This document shows, in pieces, positions 48,825 to 59,147 of a stretch of DNA of 64,000 nt (positions are counted from its first letter, which is position 1; each line of letters begins with the position of its first letter). A model generated the notes under the pieces. It did not search any database. It saw only the letters and a list, made by a program, of their open reading frames with translations, and was not told where the DNA came from. The translations under genes were made by a program, and so were the position numbers. The DNA is from Spirosoma telluris (GTDB taxonomy: Bacteria > Bacteroidota > Bacteroidia > Cytophagales > Spirosomataceae), in contig QLII01000001.1 of assembly GCA_003259005.1 (NCBI GenBank), positions 8,547,001 through 8,611,000 on the forward strand, given 5' to 3'.

Positions 48825-49685
48825 ATGTCTTCTGTATTACGCATTGCTCTGCAAAAAAACGGTCGGTTAAGTGAAGATTCATACCAGCTTTTTAAAGAAT
48901 GTGGTATTCGCTTCGACTATGGTACCGGTAAACTCAAGTCCGTTTCATCGAACTTTCCCGCTGAATTTCTATTCCTGCGCGACGACGATATTCCCGGTTA
49001 TGTTGAAGATGGCGTTGCCGATTTAGGCATTGTTGGCGAGAATGTAGCCGTTGAAACAGGCCGACCCGTAACCACCATTCACAAGCTGGGCTTCTCAAAG
49101 TGCCGTTTGTCCATTGCTGTCCCTCGTGGCGTCGACTGGACGGGTATTCAGCATCTGGACGGTAAAAATATTGCTACCTCTTACCCGAATCTATTAGGCA
49201 AATACCTTGCCGAACAGGGTGTGCGGGCCGAGATCCATGAAATCAGTGGGTCAGTAGAGATTGCCCCCAGCATAGGACTCGCTGAAGCTGTGTGCGATAT
49301 TGTCAGTTCAGGAAGTACGTTGTTGAGCAATGGGCTGAAAGAGGTCGAAACCATCTTTCGTTCCGAAGCAATTCTCATTGCCCGTCCCCAACTGGATGCG
49401 GACAAACAGTCGTTAGTGGATAAACTTCTGTTCCGAATCAAATCGGTACAGGCGGCCAAAAATAACAAATACATTGTACTCAATGCGCCTAATCATGCCC
49501 TCGATGAGATAACGGCCTTACTGCCCGGCATGAAAAGCCCGACTGTAACCCCCCTGGCCACTGAAGGCTGGAGTTCGGTTCATTCGGTGTTGAACGAAAA
49601 TGAGTTCTGGGAAAACATTGAAGCCATTCGGGCCGCTGGTGCCGAAGGTATTCTGGTTATCCCGATTGAGAAAATGATTTATTGA
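48825..49685 (+). CDS. hisG: ATP phosphoribosyltransferase, long form
   Basis: About 286 residues from the ATG at 48825 (MSSVLRIALQKNGRLSEDSY), the usual HisG start; codons before it back to 48783 have no family similarity. It joins ATP and PRPP, the first step of histidine synthesis. FLRDDDIPGYVEDGVADLGI is the conserved core, and EIAPSIGLAEAVCDIVSSGS carries the PRPP loop. The C-terminal region (IKSVQAAKNNKYIVLNAPNH, VTPLATEGWSSVHSVLNENE) is the ACT-like domain of the long form, which gives histidine feedback inhibition. A purine-rich inverted repeat separates it from hisD. Transcription probably starts before the leader peptide at 48584. Confidence 0.96.
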   Translation: MSSVLRIALQKNGRLSEDSYQLFKECGIRFDYGTGKLKSVSSNFPAEFLFLRDDDIPGYVEDGVADLGIVGENVAVETGRPVTTIHKLGFSKCRLSIAVPRGVDWTGIQHLDGKNIATSYPNLLGKYLAEQGVRAEIHEISGSVEIAPSIGLAEAVCDIVSSGSTLLSNGLKEVETIFRSEAILIARPQLDADKQSLVDKLLFRIKSVQAAKNNKYIVLNAPNHALDEITALLPGMKSPTVTPLATEGWSSVHSVLNENEFWENIEAIRAAGAEGILVIPIEKMIY

Positions 49686-49781
49686 AAAGGAGGAAGGGGA
49701 GAAAAGGAGGGCAGGGAGGAGGGATAGTATCCGTAGTTTTCCTTTCTTCTTTCCTCCCCTTCCTCCCTCTCCTCCTAAAAA
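49684..49781. repeat. Purine/pyrimidine inverted repeat between hisG and hisD
   Basis: A G/A-rich left half (GGAGGAAGGGGAGAAAAGGA) faces a C/T-rich right half (CCTCCCCTTCCTCCCTCTCC). The pairing is imperfect. It could form a hairpin that separates hisG from hisD expression. Confidence 0.55.
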
Positions 49782-49782
49782 A

Positions 49783-51074
49783 ATGAATATCATCCCCTTT
49801 CCCTCCCGCGCTGAATGGCCTACCTTGCTGGCTCGGCCCGTACAATCAACGCAGCAGATTGAAGCTGCGGTGGCACCCATATTGGCGCAGGTCCGCACTG
49901 GGGGCGATACTGCCCTGGTTGAACTGGCGAAGAAATTCGATAAGATAGACCTCGCTAGTAGCCAGCTACTAGTTAGTGCCGATGAACTCGATGGGGCAGA
50001 AGCCCAGTTGAGTGATGAACTGAAGGCAGCTATTCGGCAGGCGTATCAGAACATTCGCCTGTTTCATGAACGACAAAAACAGCCGGTTGAGAAAATCGAA
50101 ACGATGCCGGGCGTTATGTGCTGGCGCAAAAGTGTAGGTATCGAAAAGGTTGGACTCTACATTCCAGGGGGACTGCTCCCTTGTTCAGTACGGTGTTGAT
50201 GCTGGGTATTCCGGCGCAACTGGCGGGTTGTCGTGAGGTTGTCCTTTGTACGCCTGGCAATCACCCCGCCATTTACTTTGCTGCCAAACTGGTTGGCGTA
50301 ACGAAGGTGTTTCGCATTGGTGGGGCACAGGCAATTGCCGCTATGGCTTACGGAACGGAGTCGGTACCAAAGGTTTATAAAATATTTGGACCGGGCAATC
50401 AGTACGTGACAGCCGCCAAGATGCTGGTCGCTAAAGAAGGGATGTCCATTGATATGCCAGCCGGACCAAGTGAAGTAGCGGTGTATGCGGATGATTCTGC
50501 CATCCCTGCCTTTGTCGCTGCCGATTTATTGTCGCAGGCAGAGCACGGGGCCGACAGTCAGGTCTTGCTGGTTTCGACCAGTAAAAAACTGCTTACTAGT
50601 GTTAATCTGACGCTGAGCACGCAACTAGGCCGACTTCCCCGACAGGCGATGGCTGCTAAGGCGCTGGAAAATAGTAAGATGATTCTGCTCGATAATCAGG
50701 CCGATGCCATTGATCTGTTGAACGACTACGCGGCCGAACACTTAATTCTGAGCATTGAAAATGCGGAAGAAGTAGCCGATCAAATCATCAATGCGGGCTC
50801 TATTTTCCTAGGCAATTACACGCCCGAATCAGCCGGTGATTATGCATCGGGAACCAATCATACCTTGCCGACTAATGGATTCGCCCGGGCCTATAGTGGT
50901 GTGTCTCTGGATAGTTTTGTTAAGAAAATTACCGTACAACACATCACGCGGGAGGGTTTGCAGAACGTTGGCCCTGTAGTGGAAGCGATGGCCGAAGCTG
51001 AATCGCTGGATGCGCACAAGCGGGCTGTGAGTATACGACTGGCGAGTCTTGCCGAAGTAAATCCGGTTTTATAG
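49783..51074 (+). CDS. hisD: Histidinol dehydrogenase
   Basis: About 431 residues. It carries out the last two oxidations, histidinol to histidine, using two NAD and a zinc ion. A G undercall at 50167-50171 breaks the frame within the signature; repaired, it reads VGLYIPGGTAPLFSTVLMLG. Further motifs are VTKVFRIGGAQAIAAMAYGT, KIFGPGNQYVTAAKMLV, IDMPAGPSEVAVYADDSA and LLSQAEHGADSQVLLVST, the last carrying zinc ligands. AEHLILSIENAEEVADQIIN and SAGDYASGTNHTLPTNGFAR follow. The start at 49783 (MNIIPFPSRAEWPTLLARPV) follows the repeat directly. The next gene starts 12 bp after the stop. Confidence 0.96.
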
Positions 51075-51086
51075 TCAGTGATTTTT

Positions 51087-52270
51087 ATGCTTAATCTCTC
51101 CTCCCTCCGCGCCGACACTCCCGGCGTTCAGCAGGTCATCCATTTTAACAACGCCGGCGCATCGCTAATGCCACAGCCCGTTATCGACGCAATTACGGAT
51201 CACATCGCACTGGAAGCCGAAATTGGTGGATACGAAGCCGCCGACGTTCGTAAAGACGCTATTCGAGGTTTTTATACGTCTACTGCCCAGTTGCTGAATA
51301 CCTCTGCCGATAATCTTGCCGCCATGTCCAGTGCAACAGATGCTTATGCACAGGCATTGTCGGCAATTCCTTTTGAGCGGGGGATGTTATCCTGACTACA
51401 ATCAACGATTATGTCTCCAATCAGATCGCGTTCCTTTCCCTGAAAAAGCGTTTTGGCGTTGAGGTTGTTCGGGCTACAGATGAACCGGGAAATGGCGTTT
51501 CGGTCGAGGACATGGCGAAGAAGATAAAGTCATTACGTCCGAAACTGGTTGCCGTGACCCATGTGCCGACTAATTCAGGTTTGGTTCAGCCCGTTGGATC
51601 GATTGGTCAGCTTTGCCGGGAGAGTGACGTATTGTATTTGGTTGATGCATGCCAGTCGGTGGGGCAATTGCCCGTTGATGTAACTCAGATTCACTGTGAT
51701 TTTCTGACGGCTACCTGCCGAAAATTCCTGCGTGGCCCGCGTGGAACGGGGTTTCTTTACGTTTCCAATAAGGCTTTATCCGCGAATCTCGCTCCCCTGT
51801 TTATCGACTTGCATGGGGCTAGCTGGGAATCCGCGGATACATTTCAACCCATAAGGTCCGCCCTCCGCTTTGAAAATTGGGAATTTCCCTATGCCCTGAT
51901 TCTGGGAGCCACCGAAGCCAATCGGTATGCCCTGAACGTAGGCATTGAAAACATTGCGAAACGAAATGATGAGCTATGTGGTACACTACGTAGTCAACTG
52001 ACTCAGTTGCCGGGCGTTCGGTTACTGGATGAAGGTAATCGGTTATCAAGCATTATCACCTTGTTTAGCGACCGCAAATCGGCTGATGAACTGAAAGCAG
52101 CCTTAGCTGCCGAGCACATTAACACATCGATTAGCACGCATGGTGCCGCTATTTTAGATTATGATCGAAAAGGAATGTTCACCGCTGCAATTCGGATTTC
52201 GCCCCATTATTTTAATACGGAGGATGAAATTAATATGTTGGTTGATACCCTAAAACGAATCCTGGAATGA
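51087..52270 (+). CDS. Class V aminotransferase-fold PLP enzyme
   Basis: About 395 residues from the ATG at 51087 (MLNLSSLRADTPGVQQVIHF). A G undercall at 51379-51383 ends the first frame; repaired, it reads IPFERGDVILTTINDYVSNQ. HFNNAGASLMPQPV is the N-terminal signature, VDACQSVGQLPVDVTQIHCD holds the PLP-binding Asp, and LTATCRKFLRGPRGTGFLYV the Schiff-base Lys. This arrangement fits the isopenicillin-N-epimerase/cysteine-desulfurase-like group, but no desulfurase Cys is evident. It lies between hisD and a deformylase gene, overlapping the latter by ATGA. A role in histidine metabolism is not supported by any known reaction; it may use histidine or a thiol (inference). Confidence 0.85.
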
Positions 52271-52767
52271 AACACCTCGCCGACCTCCTGCTCCTGGGTG
52301 ATCCCCGCCTGTATGAAACCTGCGAGCCAGTTCTGGAATCAGAGCTTCCGTTGGTGGCAAGCTGGGTGGCTGATTTGCATACTGTCATGGAGGAAATTCG
52401 CGCAACATATCAGTTTGGGCGAGGAATTGCCGCTCCGCAGCTAGGCATCATGAAACGGCTGATTTACCTTAATATAGATAAACCTCGGGTTATCATCAAT
52501 CCCGAACTGGTGACCGTTAGTGAGGAAACCAGCGAACTTTGGGATGATTGTATGAGTTTTCCAAACTTACTGGTACGCGTCCGGCGACATTGCCAGTTGA
52601 CACTCAAGTATCATGATGAACACTGGCAGCAACATACCTGGGAGGTTACCGATTGGGGCTTGTCTGAATTAATTCAGCATGAATATGATCACCTCAACGG
52701 GGTTCTATGTACCATGCGTGCGATTGATAACCAGTCGTTTCGGTGGCGACCAACACCAACTATCTGA
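52267..52767 (+). CDS. def: Peptide deformylase family protein
   Basis: 166 residues. FGRGIAAPQLGIMKRLIYLN is motif I (GxGxAAxQ). Motif II is changed: WDDCMSFPNLLVRVRR in place of EGCLS, with Cys retained as a metal ligand. Motif III, LIQHEYDHLNGVL, keeps HExDH. Deformylases remove the N-formyl group from new proteins. With the altered motif II and this placement, it may be a secondary paralogue and not the housekeeping enzyme. It is translationally coupled to the preceding gene. A MITE-like element begins 14 bp after the stop, which probably separates it from the toxin-antitoxin pair. Confidence 0.85.
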   Translation: MKHLADLLLLGDPRLYETCEPVLESELPLVASWVADLHTVMEEIRATYQFGRGIAAPQLGIMKRLIYLNIDKPRVIINPELVTVSEETSELWDDCMSFPNLLVRVRRHCQLTLKYHDEHWQQHTWEVTDWGLSELIQHEYDHLNGVLCTMRAIDNQSFRWRPTPTI

Positions 52768-52780
52768 CTTTATTAACCCC

Positions 52781-52896
52781 GGTACTCGTCCAATTTAGAT
52801 TCTATTGATATTTTAGATTCTTTTTTGTTGATTATCAAGGCAATAGAATCCAAAGAATCAATAGCAACAATACAATCTATTTTGGCAAAGCACTAG
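52781..52896. repeat. MITE-like element, copy B
   Basis: Left end GGTACTCGTCCAATTTAGAT, right end TATTTTGGCAAAGCACTAG. It aligns with the reverse complement of the copy at 14720-14832, including the central AATAGAATC/AAAGAATC words. It lies between the deformylase gene and the antitoxin gene. Confidence 0.65.
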
Positions 52897-52961
52897 TCAC
52901 TAGCAAACCAATTTGGGTTAACGGAAAAATGTCTGTATTTTTAAGGAAATAATTCCTCATT

Positions 52962-53390
52962 ATGACAATCATAGCCATCGCCAATCGACTGGGCGGCCAT
53001 GAAATACTCGGACGAAGTATTCGTAGTGAAGCCGACCTGATGCACCTGATTGAGCAGGGTGTTCCAAAAGCAACAATTCGTTATTTGGCTGATTCACTGG
53101 GAATTGAGCCTAAAGAACTCGTGCAATACCTACCAGTTACTCCCCGTAATTTGCAACGATATCAGGATAAGGATCTCCTTTCTGATAGTGTCTCAGACCA
53201 TATTGTGGCCCTGGCCGAGTTGTTTGAACATGGCGAAGATGCCTTGGGAAAAGACTATTTTCGAGATTGGCTGCATGGGTCGATTTTAGCGTTGGGTAAC
53301 CGGCGACCTGTTGACTTCCTCAAAACGCACAAAGGTATTGGTATCGTTGACCGGGAAATTGGGCGGATTGAACACGGAATAGTTGCCTGA
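52962..53390 (+). CDS. Xre/MbcA/ParS-type antitoxin of a RES toxin
   Basis: 142 residues. The N-terminal half is an Xre-like helix-turn-helix (LIEQGVPKATIRYLADSLGI, then PVTPRNLQRYQDKDLLSDSV). The C-terminal toxin-binding domain (DUF2384/MbcA-ParS-Xre) is LAELFEHGEDALGKDYFRDW followed by NRRPVDFLKTHKGIGIVDRE. It presumably blocks the RES toxin's active site and represses the promoter in front of it. A start at ATG 52962 gives the full family length. The toxin ATG overlaps its stop (TGATG), the usual order antitoxin-toxin. Confidence 0.92.
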   Translation: MTIIAIANRLGGHEILGRSIRSEADLMHLIEQGVPKATIRYLADSLGIEPKELVQYLPVTPRNLQRYQDKDLLSDSVSDHIVALAELFEHGEDALGKDYFRDWLHGSILALGNRRPVDFLKTHKGIGIVDREIGRIEHGIVA

Positions 53391-53845
53391 TGGAATTATT
53401 TCGAGTTACGCGCCAGAAATATGCCAGTGATCTGTCAGGTAATGGGGCGGCTGTGTATGGAGGGAGATGGAACGAAGCAGGTAGGCCTGTGATTTATGCG
53501 GCCAGTAGTCGGTCATTGGCTATTTTAGAGACGCTGGTTCATCTACGGCAACCACAACCCCCAACCGATTATCAGGTCATGGTGCTGTATGTTCCTGATC
53601 ATATTCCGTTTATCAACAGCCAGCAATTGCCCGAAAACTGGAAAGTTGATGAAGGCTATACGCAACAGCTTGGGAGCCAATGGCTGGCCTCGAACGAATC
53701 GCTTCTGTTGCGTGTGCCTTCGGTTATTGTTCGGGCGGAGTACAATTATCTGCTCAATCCCGCCCAGGAATTGTTCATGGAAGTAAAACTAATTGCCGTG
53801 GAGTCGATTGAATTTGACCCACGATTTTTTCAGAAATTAAGCTAA
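53390..53845 (+). CDS. RES-domain toxin
   Basis: 151 residues. MELFRVTRQKYASDLSGNGA, then YGGRWNEAGRPVIYAASSRS, give the Arg, Tyr and Glu/Ser set of RES domains (R at residue 5, GGRWN, YAA-S). ILETLVHLR carries the conserved Glu. The family depletes NAD+ when unneutralised (known for MbcT and related toxins). PSVIVRAEYNYLLNPAQELF is the conserved C-terminal segment. Its stop overlaps the hisC start (TAATG), so hisC may be translated by coupling to the toxin gene, an unusual arrangement. Confidence 0.92.
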   Translation: MELFRVTRQKYASDLSGNGAAVYGGRWNEAGRPVIYAASSRSLAILETLVHLRQPQPPTDYQVMVLYVPDHIPFINSQQLPENWKVDEGYTQQLGSQWLASNESLLLRVPSVIVRAEYNYLLNPAQELFMEVKLIAVESIEFDPRFFQKLS

Positions 53846-54993
53846 TGCAATCATTCAATCTCAACAACCTCCTCCGTCCCCACATTCTTACCCTGACACC
53901 CTATTCATCCGCTCGCGATGAGTATACGGGTAAGGTGGGCGTTTTTCTGGATGCCAACGAAAACCCCATCGGGTCTACAACAGATACGGGCGATTACAAC
54001 CGCTACCCCGACCCGCACCAGTGGGCCATCAAGCAGCGGCTGGCACCCATCAAAGGCGTTCGGCCCGAGCAGATTTTCCTGGGCAATGGGTCCGATGAAC
54101 CGATTGATTTGCTCGTTCGTGCCACCTGTACGCCGGGCGGTCCGACGCATCGGAAAGACAATCTATTAATCATGCCGCCAACCTATGGCATGTACGAAGT
54201 TTCGGCAGCGGTGAATGATGTTGAGCTGATCAAAGTGCCATTGACGCCCGATTTTCAGGTAGATACCGATGCTGTTTTAGCCGCCATTCGACCAAATACG
54301 AAACTGATCTGGTTGTGTTCGCCCAATAATCCGTCGGGGAATTTGTTACAGGCTGATGCCATCCGTACGATTCTTGAAGCGGCTGATCATTCATTAGTGA
54401 TTGTGGACGAAGCCTATATTGATTTTGCCGATACGCCATCCTGGACTACGGAGTTGGACAACTACCCGAATCTGGTTGTCCTGCAAACCTTCTCGAAAGC
54501 GTGGGGCCTTGCTGCTTTACGGTTAGGTATGTGCTTTGCCTCTGAGGAGTTAATTCAGGTGCTCAATAAAATTAAGCCGCCTTATAACATCTCGGCTCCG
54601 ACCCAGATGCTTGCACTGGATGCTCTCAATCATGAGGCTGAGAAGAATGAGATGGTTCGTCAAATTTTGACGGAACGGCAGTTTTTGGCCGAGAAACTGC
54701 GTTCTTTGCCATCGGTGCAGGTAATTCATCCCTCTGACGCAAACTTTTTGCTTGTTCAATTCAATGATGCGAAAGGTATTTTTGAACACCTGATTGAGCA
54801 GCAGGTAATTGTGCGAGACCGGTCGAAAGTGAAACTATGTGGGGGCTGCCTGCGTATTTCGGTGGGCACACGGTCTGAAAATGAGCGACTCATAGCCGTC
54901 CTCCAAACTATGAACAGTGCACAGCCTGTACCCAATTTGCCGCTTGGAACCGGAGATGAAGCGACAAAGCCGCAACTTGTGTCAAATGCCTGA
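53845..54993 (+). CDS. hisC: Histidinol-phosphate aminotransferase
   Basis: 382 residues, a class I PLP aminotransferase. VFLDANENPIGS and YNRYPDPHQWAIKQRLAPI are the HisC opening; IFLGNGSDEPIDLLVRATC follows. LIWLCSPNNPSGNLLQADAI carries the substrate Asn, LVIVDEAYIDFADTPSW the PLP Asp and Tyr, and LQTFSKAWGLAALRLGM the Schiff-base Lys. RDRSKVKLCGGCLRISVGTR holds the C-terminal Arg. It follows the RES toxin gene with a TAATG overlap. No hisB, hisH, hisA, hisF or hisIE follows in this window, so the pathway is split here or continues elsewhere. The last 25 residues (PVPNLPLGTGDEATKPQLVS) extend beyond the family norm. Confidence 0.95.
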   Translation: MQSFNLNNLLRPHILTLTPYSSARDEYTGKVGVFLDANENPIGSTTDTGDYNRYPDPHQWAIKQRLAPIKGVRPEQIFLGNGSDEPIDLLVRATCTPGGPTHRKDNLLIMPPTYGMYEVSAAVNDVELIKVPLTPDFQVDTDAVLAAIRPNTKLIWLCSPNNPSGNLLQADAIRTILEAADHSLVIVDEAYIDFADTPSWTTELDNYPNLVVLQTFSKAWGLAALRLGMCFASEELIQVLNKIKPPYNISAPTQMLALDALNHEAEKNEMVRQILTERQFLAEKLRSLPSVQVIHPSDANFLLVQFNDAKGIFEHLIEQQVIVRDRSKVKLCGGCLRISVGTRSENERLIAVLQTMNSAQPVPNLPLGTGDEATKPQLVSNA

Positions 54994-55069
54994 TTTTTCA
55001 GGATGGCTAGCCGTGCACCTGTTACAAGACTCGGTCCATGTAGTCTAATGAAGACTAATCAATAACTCT

Positions 55070-55599
55070 ATGAAAAAATCGTATCTATTAGCAGTACTTG
55101 TTTTAGCCAGTTGGATACTAATACCCAATGATGCACAGGCGCAATACAATAACTGGGCCGTGGGTTTCGCATCGGTGAACCATCGGGGGTGAATATTCGA
55201 AAATATTTCGGCACGAATCACGCCTTCGATTTGAACATTGGTACCTATGGGGGCATCTATGGTACCAAGCGAAGCTACCGATCTGGCGAGTATCAAAGCG
55301 TAGGGCTAAGTATTCAGGGTCATTATATATGGCACACAGCTCTTACGAAAAGCGAAAGTATTCGGGCGTATTATGGATTTGGGGGTCAAATAAATAATCG
55401 CCGGTATTACCCTCCCCGGTTAAATGGTGAGTACGAAAATGCGTTGTCATTAGGAGGTTCTGGGATTGGTGGACTGGAGTTTTTTCCGGTTGGTAAACCC
55501 TATTCGTTTTTTCTGGAAACCGGCGCTTATGTCGAACTCCTACAGGCTCCATTCTTCCTGAATTTGAATACAGGATTAGGGTTGCGGTATAATTTTTAG
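55070..55599 (+). CDS. Secreted outer-membrane beta-barrel-like protein
   Basis: About 177 residues. The ATG at 55070 gives a signal peptide (KSYLLAVLVLASWILIPND, cut after AQA). A T undercall at 55165-55167 breaks the frame; repaired, it reads WAVGFRIGEPSGVNIRKYFG. Strand-rich sequence follows (FDLNIGTYGGIYGTKRSYRS, AYYGFGGQINNRRYYP, GGLEFFPVGKPYSFFLETGA), ending LNTGLGLRYNF with a terminal Phe, like an eight-stranded outer-membrane barrel. Function unknown. A hairpin of the GGAGCACGGAGCAGG family follows directly. Confidence 0.75.
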
Positions 55600-55605
55600 A
55601 CGGGA

Positions 55606-55672
55606 GCAGGGAGCACGGAGCAGGGAGTGAGCATGCTGGTGCATGGTTTTCTCCCTGCTCCGTGCTCCCTGC
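55606..55672. repeat. Inverted repeat with 22-bp perfect arms (GGGAGCACGGAGCAGGGAG)
   Basis: Arms at 55606-55627 and 55651-55672. It lies between the small barrel gene and the helicase gene and could stop transcription of the former. Related sequence lies inside the FG-GAP gene at 30189-30236. Confidence 0.8.
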
Positions 55673-55684
55673 CCCTCGCTCCTT

Positions 55685-58600
55685 ATGTTTAAAATCTATA
55701 GCTCTTCGGCAGGGTCAGGTAAGACGTATACGCTTACAAAAGAGTACCTGAAACTGGCGCTGCGGCCAGATGCCAAAGACGATTATTTCCGGCATATTCT
55801 GGCGGTGACGTTTACCAACGCTGCGGCCAACGAAATGAAGAACCGGATTCTGGAGCGACTCTCCGACATTGCCGGAACCAAAGAGCTACCCTTGCTGGAT
55901 GAATTGGTCGTTGACCTCTATGGCACGTCACTTCACACCGATGCCTTCGAGGTTGCCAAGGCCAGTTTGCGTCAGAAAGCCTCCTCCGTTTTTAAGACTA
56001 TCCTGCACCGATACGCCGATTTCAGCGTAACCACCATTGACTCCTTTACCCAGCGGGTGGTAATGGCGTTTACGGATGAATTGGGCCTGCCTTACTCGTT
56101 TGAGGTAGAAATGGAAACCGATGAAGTCCTCGAACTCGCCATTGATAACCTGATTGAAAAGGCGGGTACCGAGGAAATGGAGGAGATTACCACGATTCTA
56201 AGCGAGTATTATACCCATACCGCTACCGAAGGGAATAGTTGGAATCAACTGCCCGAGCTGCTGAAGGAGTTTGGCCGAAACCTAACCTCCGACCAGTTTT
56301 ATGACGCGGTTAATGCGGCTCAGGAATTATCGCCGGGTGCCTTGCGCGCCATTCGACTTCAACTGATGGAGCATAATCGGCAGGTAGAAACGTCTATTGT
56401 CGATCAGGGGCAGCGAGCCTGGTCATTGATTACCAGCAAAGGACTTAGTGAAGAGGATTTCAAAGGCAAAAAAAATAGTATCGCTGCTTATTTTAAAACC
56501 ATTGCCTTTACCAACTTCGAGAAAGAGCCAACGGCTACGCACCGGAAACAAATTGAAGGTGACTGGTATTTGCCCAAAACGCCCCTTCCCATAGCGGGTG
56601 CCATTGATAGCATTACAGAGGAATTGTGTAATTGCTTTGATCAGATTGAGACCATCCGTACAGAGAGCAGCCGGGAGGTAAATTTGTTCGATTGTTTGTT
56701 ACCGCATTTGCAGAAACTGGCGCTGCTGAAACAAATACGTGTGGAGTTCGATGACCTGCTTCAGAAAGATGGGCGGGTGCATATTTCGGAGTTTAACAAG
56801 AAAATTTTGGGCATTGTGGCCTCGGAGCCGGTGCCGTTTCTGTATGAGCGCCTGGGTACGAAGTACAACCATATTCTGATCGACGAATTTCAGGATACGT
56901 CCCGTTTACAGTTTGCCAACCTGCTGCCACTCATTGAAAACTCCCTCGGTGCCGCTCATTTTAACCTGGCGGTGGGCGATGGCAAGCAGGCAATTTACCG
57001 CTTCCGGGGGGCGATATGGATCAGATTGTCGCTCTGCACCGGCAGGATTTGAAAAGCCTGAAAGAGGCACATAATCCCAGCTCATGGACTGCTGAGCGGA
57101 TCGGTATGCTCGACGGGCATCTGGAACCAGAAATCCTTGACACGAATTGGCGAAGTGCGGAGCCGATTGTGCGCTTCAATAATGACTTTTTTGAGTTCGT
57201 TGCGCGACAATTCGAGTATCAGCACCCGAAACTAGCCGATGTGTTCGACGCCGAACAGCAGTTCCATCAGAAAGCGCAACCGAAAGCGAATAAAGCGGGT
57301 CACGTTCAGCTAGACTTCGTTGACAAAGACGATGAACTTGGGAAAGACCTGACCACCCGAATGCTCGAAACCACCATCGCGCATCTGGAAAAGTCGTTGG
57401 CCGAAGGCTATCAATACGGCGATATTGCGATTCTGTGTCGCAAAAAGTCTCATGCCCGAGCGCTAGCCAATGAATTGAACGCCCGTCAGATTCCACTGGT
57501 ATCGGCAGATTCGCTGTCGCTGGAGTTTTCGGACCCTGTCAAATGGCTAATTACGCTCATGCGTGTACTTCAGCGTCCTGATCTGCGAATGCTTCGGTAC
57601 GAATTGTTGTATCTGTTCCACCGGGTTGTGCAGGGCATTTTTCCCGATGATGAACTAACAGAAAAGCTTCGGAATGTAGCCGAAGGGGATATCGCTACTG
57701 TATATGACTATTTGACTGCCGAAGGCTATCCGCTCGATCCGTATGCGTTGGGGCAGCTTAATCCCTATGAATTAGCGGAGCGATTGACGGCCCAATTTGG
57801 GTTATTCAATCAGGCTGAACACAATCCGTTTCTGTTTCGCTTCCTGGATGAAGTGTTAACATTTAACCAAAAACGAAGCGGCCACCTGAGCGATTTTCTG
57901 GTGTATTGGGACAGCGTTCGTCAGAAAATTTCGGTAGAAGGAAATGCCAGAAATGCTGTAAGCATTCAAACGATCCACAAATCGAAGGGGCTGGAGTTTC
58001 CGGTTGTCATTATCCCCTTTGCTAACTGGCGCGTTGAGCCGATAAACGATAGCACAATCTGGCTTGATCTGGCTGATGTTCGGACTGATGCGCTTTCGCA
58101 TGACAGCGGAGGTGGTATTAGCAAGATCCCCCGGCTCCTGTCTGCTCCATCTAATACGACCAGTAAACTACGTAGTGCGCCCGCATCCATAGCGGCTCAA
58201 TATGAGGAAGAACTGACGCGTACCTTCATCGAAAATATGAATCTGCTCTACGTGGCGTTCACCCGTCCAACTGCCCGATTATATATCCTGGCGAAGGCGT
58301 CTGATTTCGACAAAGTAAGCAATCAGAAAGATGTAAGCTACTGGCTGCATGCATTCCTGCGCGATAGTGAAGTCGCTCGTAATTGTGGCTGTGCCTGGGA
58401 GAAAGGCCGAACCAGCTACGAAATCAGCCTATGCGCCGATTCGTTTTCACACCATCAACTGGACGAAGAGCTCGACGAAATTTTCCTGGATGATGTCGTC
58501 AGTGGGAATCGGGGTCAGGATATGCAACTACGTCGGCAGGCCGACCGAATGTTCGATGTGGCTACCTTCGAGCGCACTCGTGAGCGGGACCGAAAACTAT

Positions 58601-59019
58601 GTGCAGCCCTAAGCCTAATTAAAGGCCCGGATATGATTGATACGGTGCTTCGCCAACTGGTGAGTGAAGGATTAATTCGGACAATCGAATGCGAGGTGTT
58701 GAAACAGAACCTGCTGGCTATTGTTTACCATCCAGGCTTATCGTCGTTATTTGACTCGACTCTTCGAATTGACACGGACCGGAGTATTCTGAGTAACAAA
58801 CGGATGCATGGCGCGCCCCATCGAGTCGTCCATTATCCTGATGGGCATATCGTTCTGGTACAGTATGAGTCAATGCCGGGGAATGAGGTTTCGCCGAGAG
58901 GCAATCCCGCCGATACGTTACGCTATTTCACAAATTTGTATCGGGATATGGGTTATCCTGAAGTTGAGGGCAGGTTAGTGTACCTTTCTGATGAACCAGA
59001 AGTGGTGCGTGTAGTTTAA
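55685..59019 (+). CDS. UvrD/Rep-type helicase-nuclease, RecB/AddA-like
   Basis: About 1112 residues. A G undercall at 57006-57011 breaks the frame inside motif III; repaired, it reads AVGDGKQAIYRFRGGDMDQI. The ATG at 55685 starts MFKIYSSSAGSGKTYTLTKE with Walker A (SSAGSGKTYT). ILAVTFTNAAANEMKNRILE is motif Ia, and HILIDEFQDTSRLQFANLLP the DExQ Walker B. In the second half, ILDTNWRSAEPIVRF is motif IV-like, AVSIQTIHKSKGLEFPVVII motif V, and LYVAFTRPTARLYILAK motif VI. The C-terminal part is divergent and may hold a RecB-type nuclease fold, but I do not see a clear DxK motif. It probably processes double-strand breaks with an AddB-like partner not seen here. Confidence 0.87.
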
Positions 59020-59026
59020 TGATGTA

Positions 59027-59147
59027 AAATGTATAATGGTTAATGTATAATGATGAAAAAACGTACGAGTAGCCTGAATGTACCTCGATTTAAGCAATAT
59101 ATTATATCATTATTATTCATTATACATTGTTCATTATTCATTCATCC
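59027..59147. repeat. TATAATG/CATTATA inverted-repeat element overlapping the PAP2 gene start
   Basis: The left part (AATGTATAATGGTTAATGTA) is partly complementary to the right part (CATTATTATTCATTATACAT). It resembles the repeat at 47775-47855 in words and in layout: left part with the start codons (59050, 59053), right part encoding the signal peptide core. Confidence 0.65.

Noticed and set aside
57001..57020. Programmed frameshift in the helicase gene at the G6 run
   Set aside because: The run and the missing base fit the window-wide homopolymer undercall pattern; no pseudoknot or slippery heptamer arrangement was identified.
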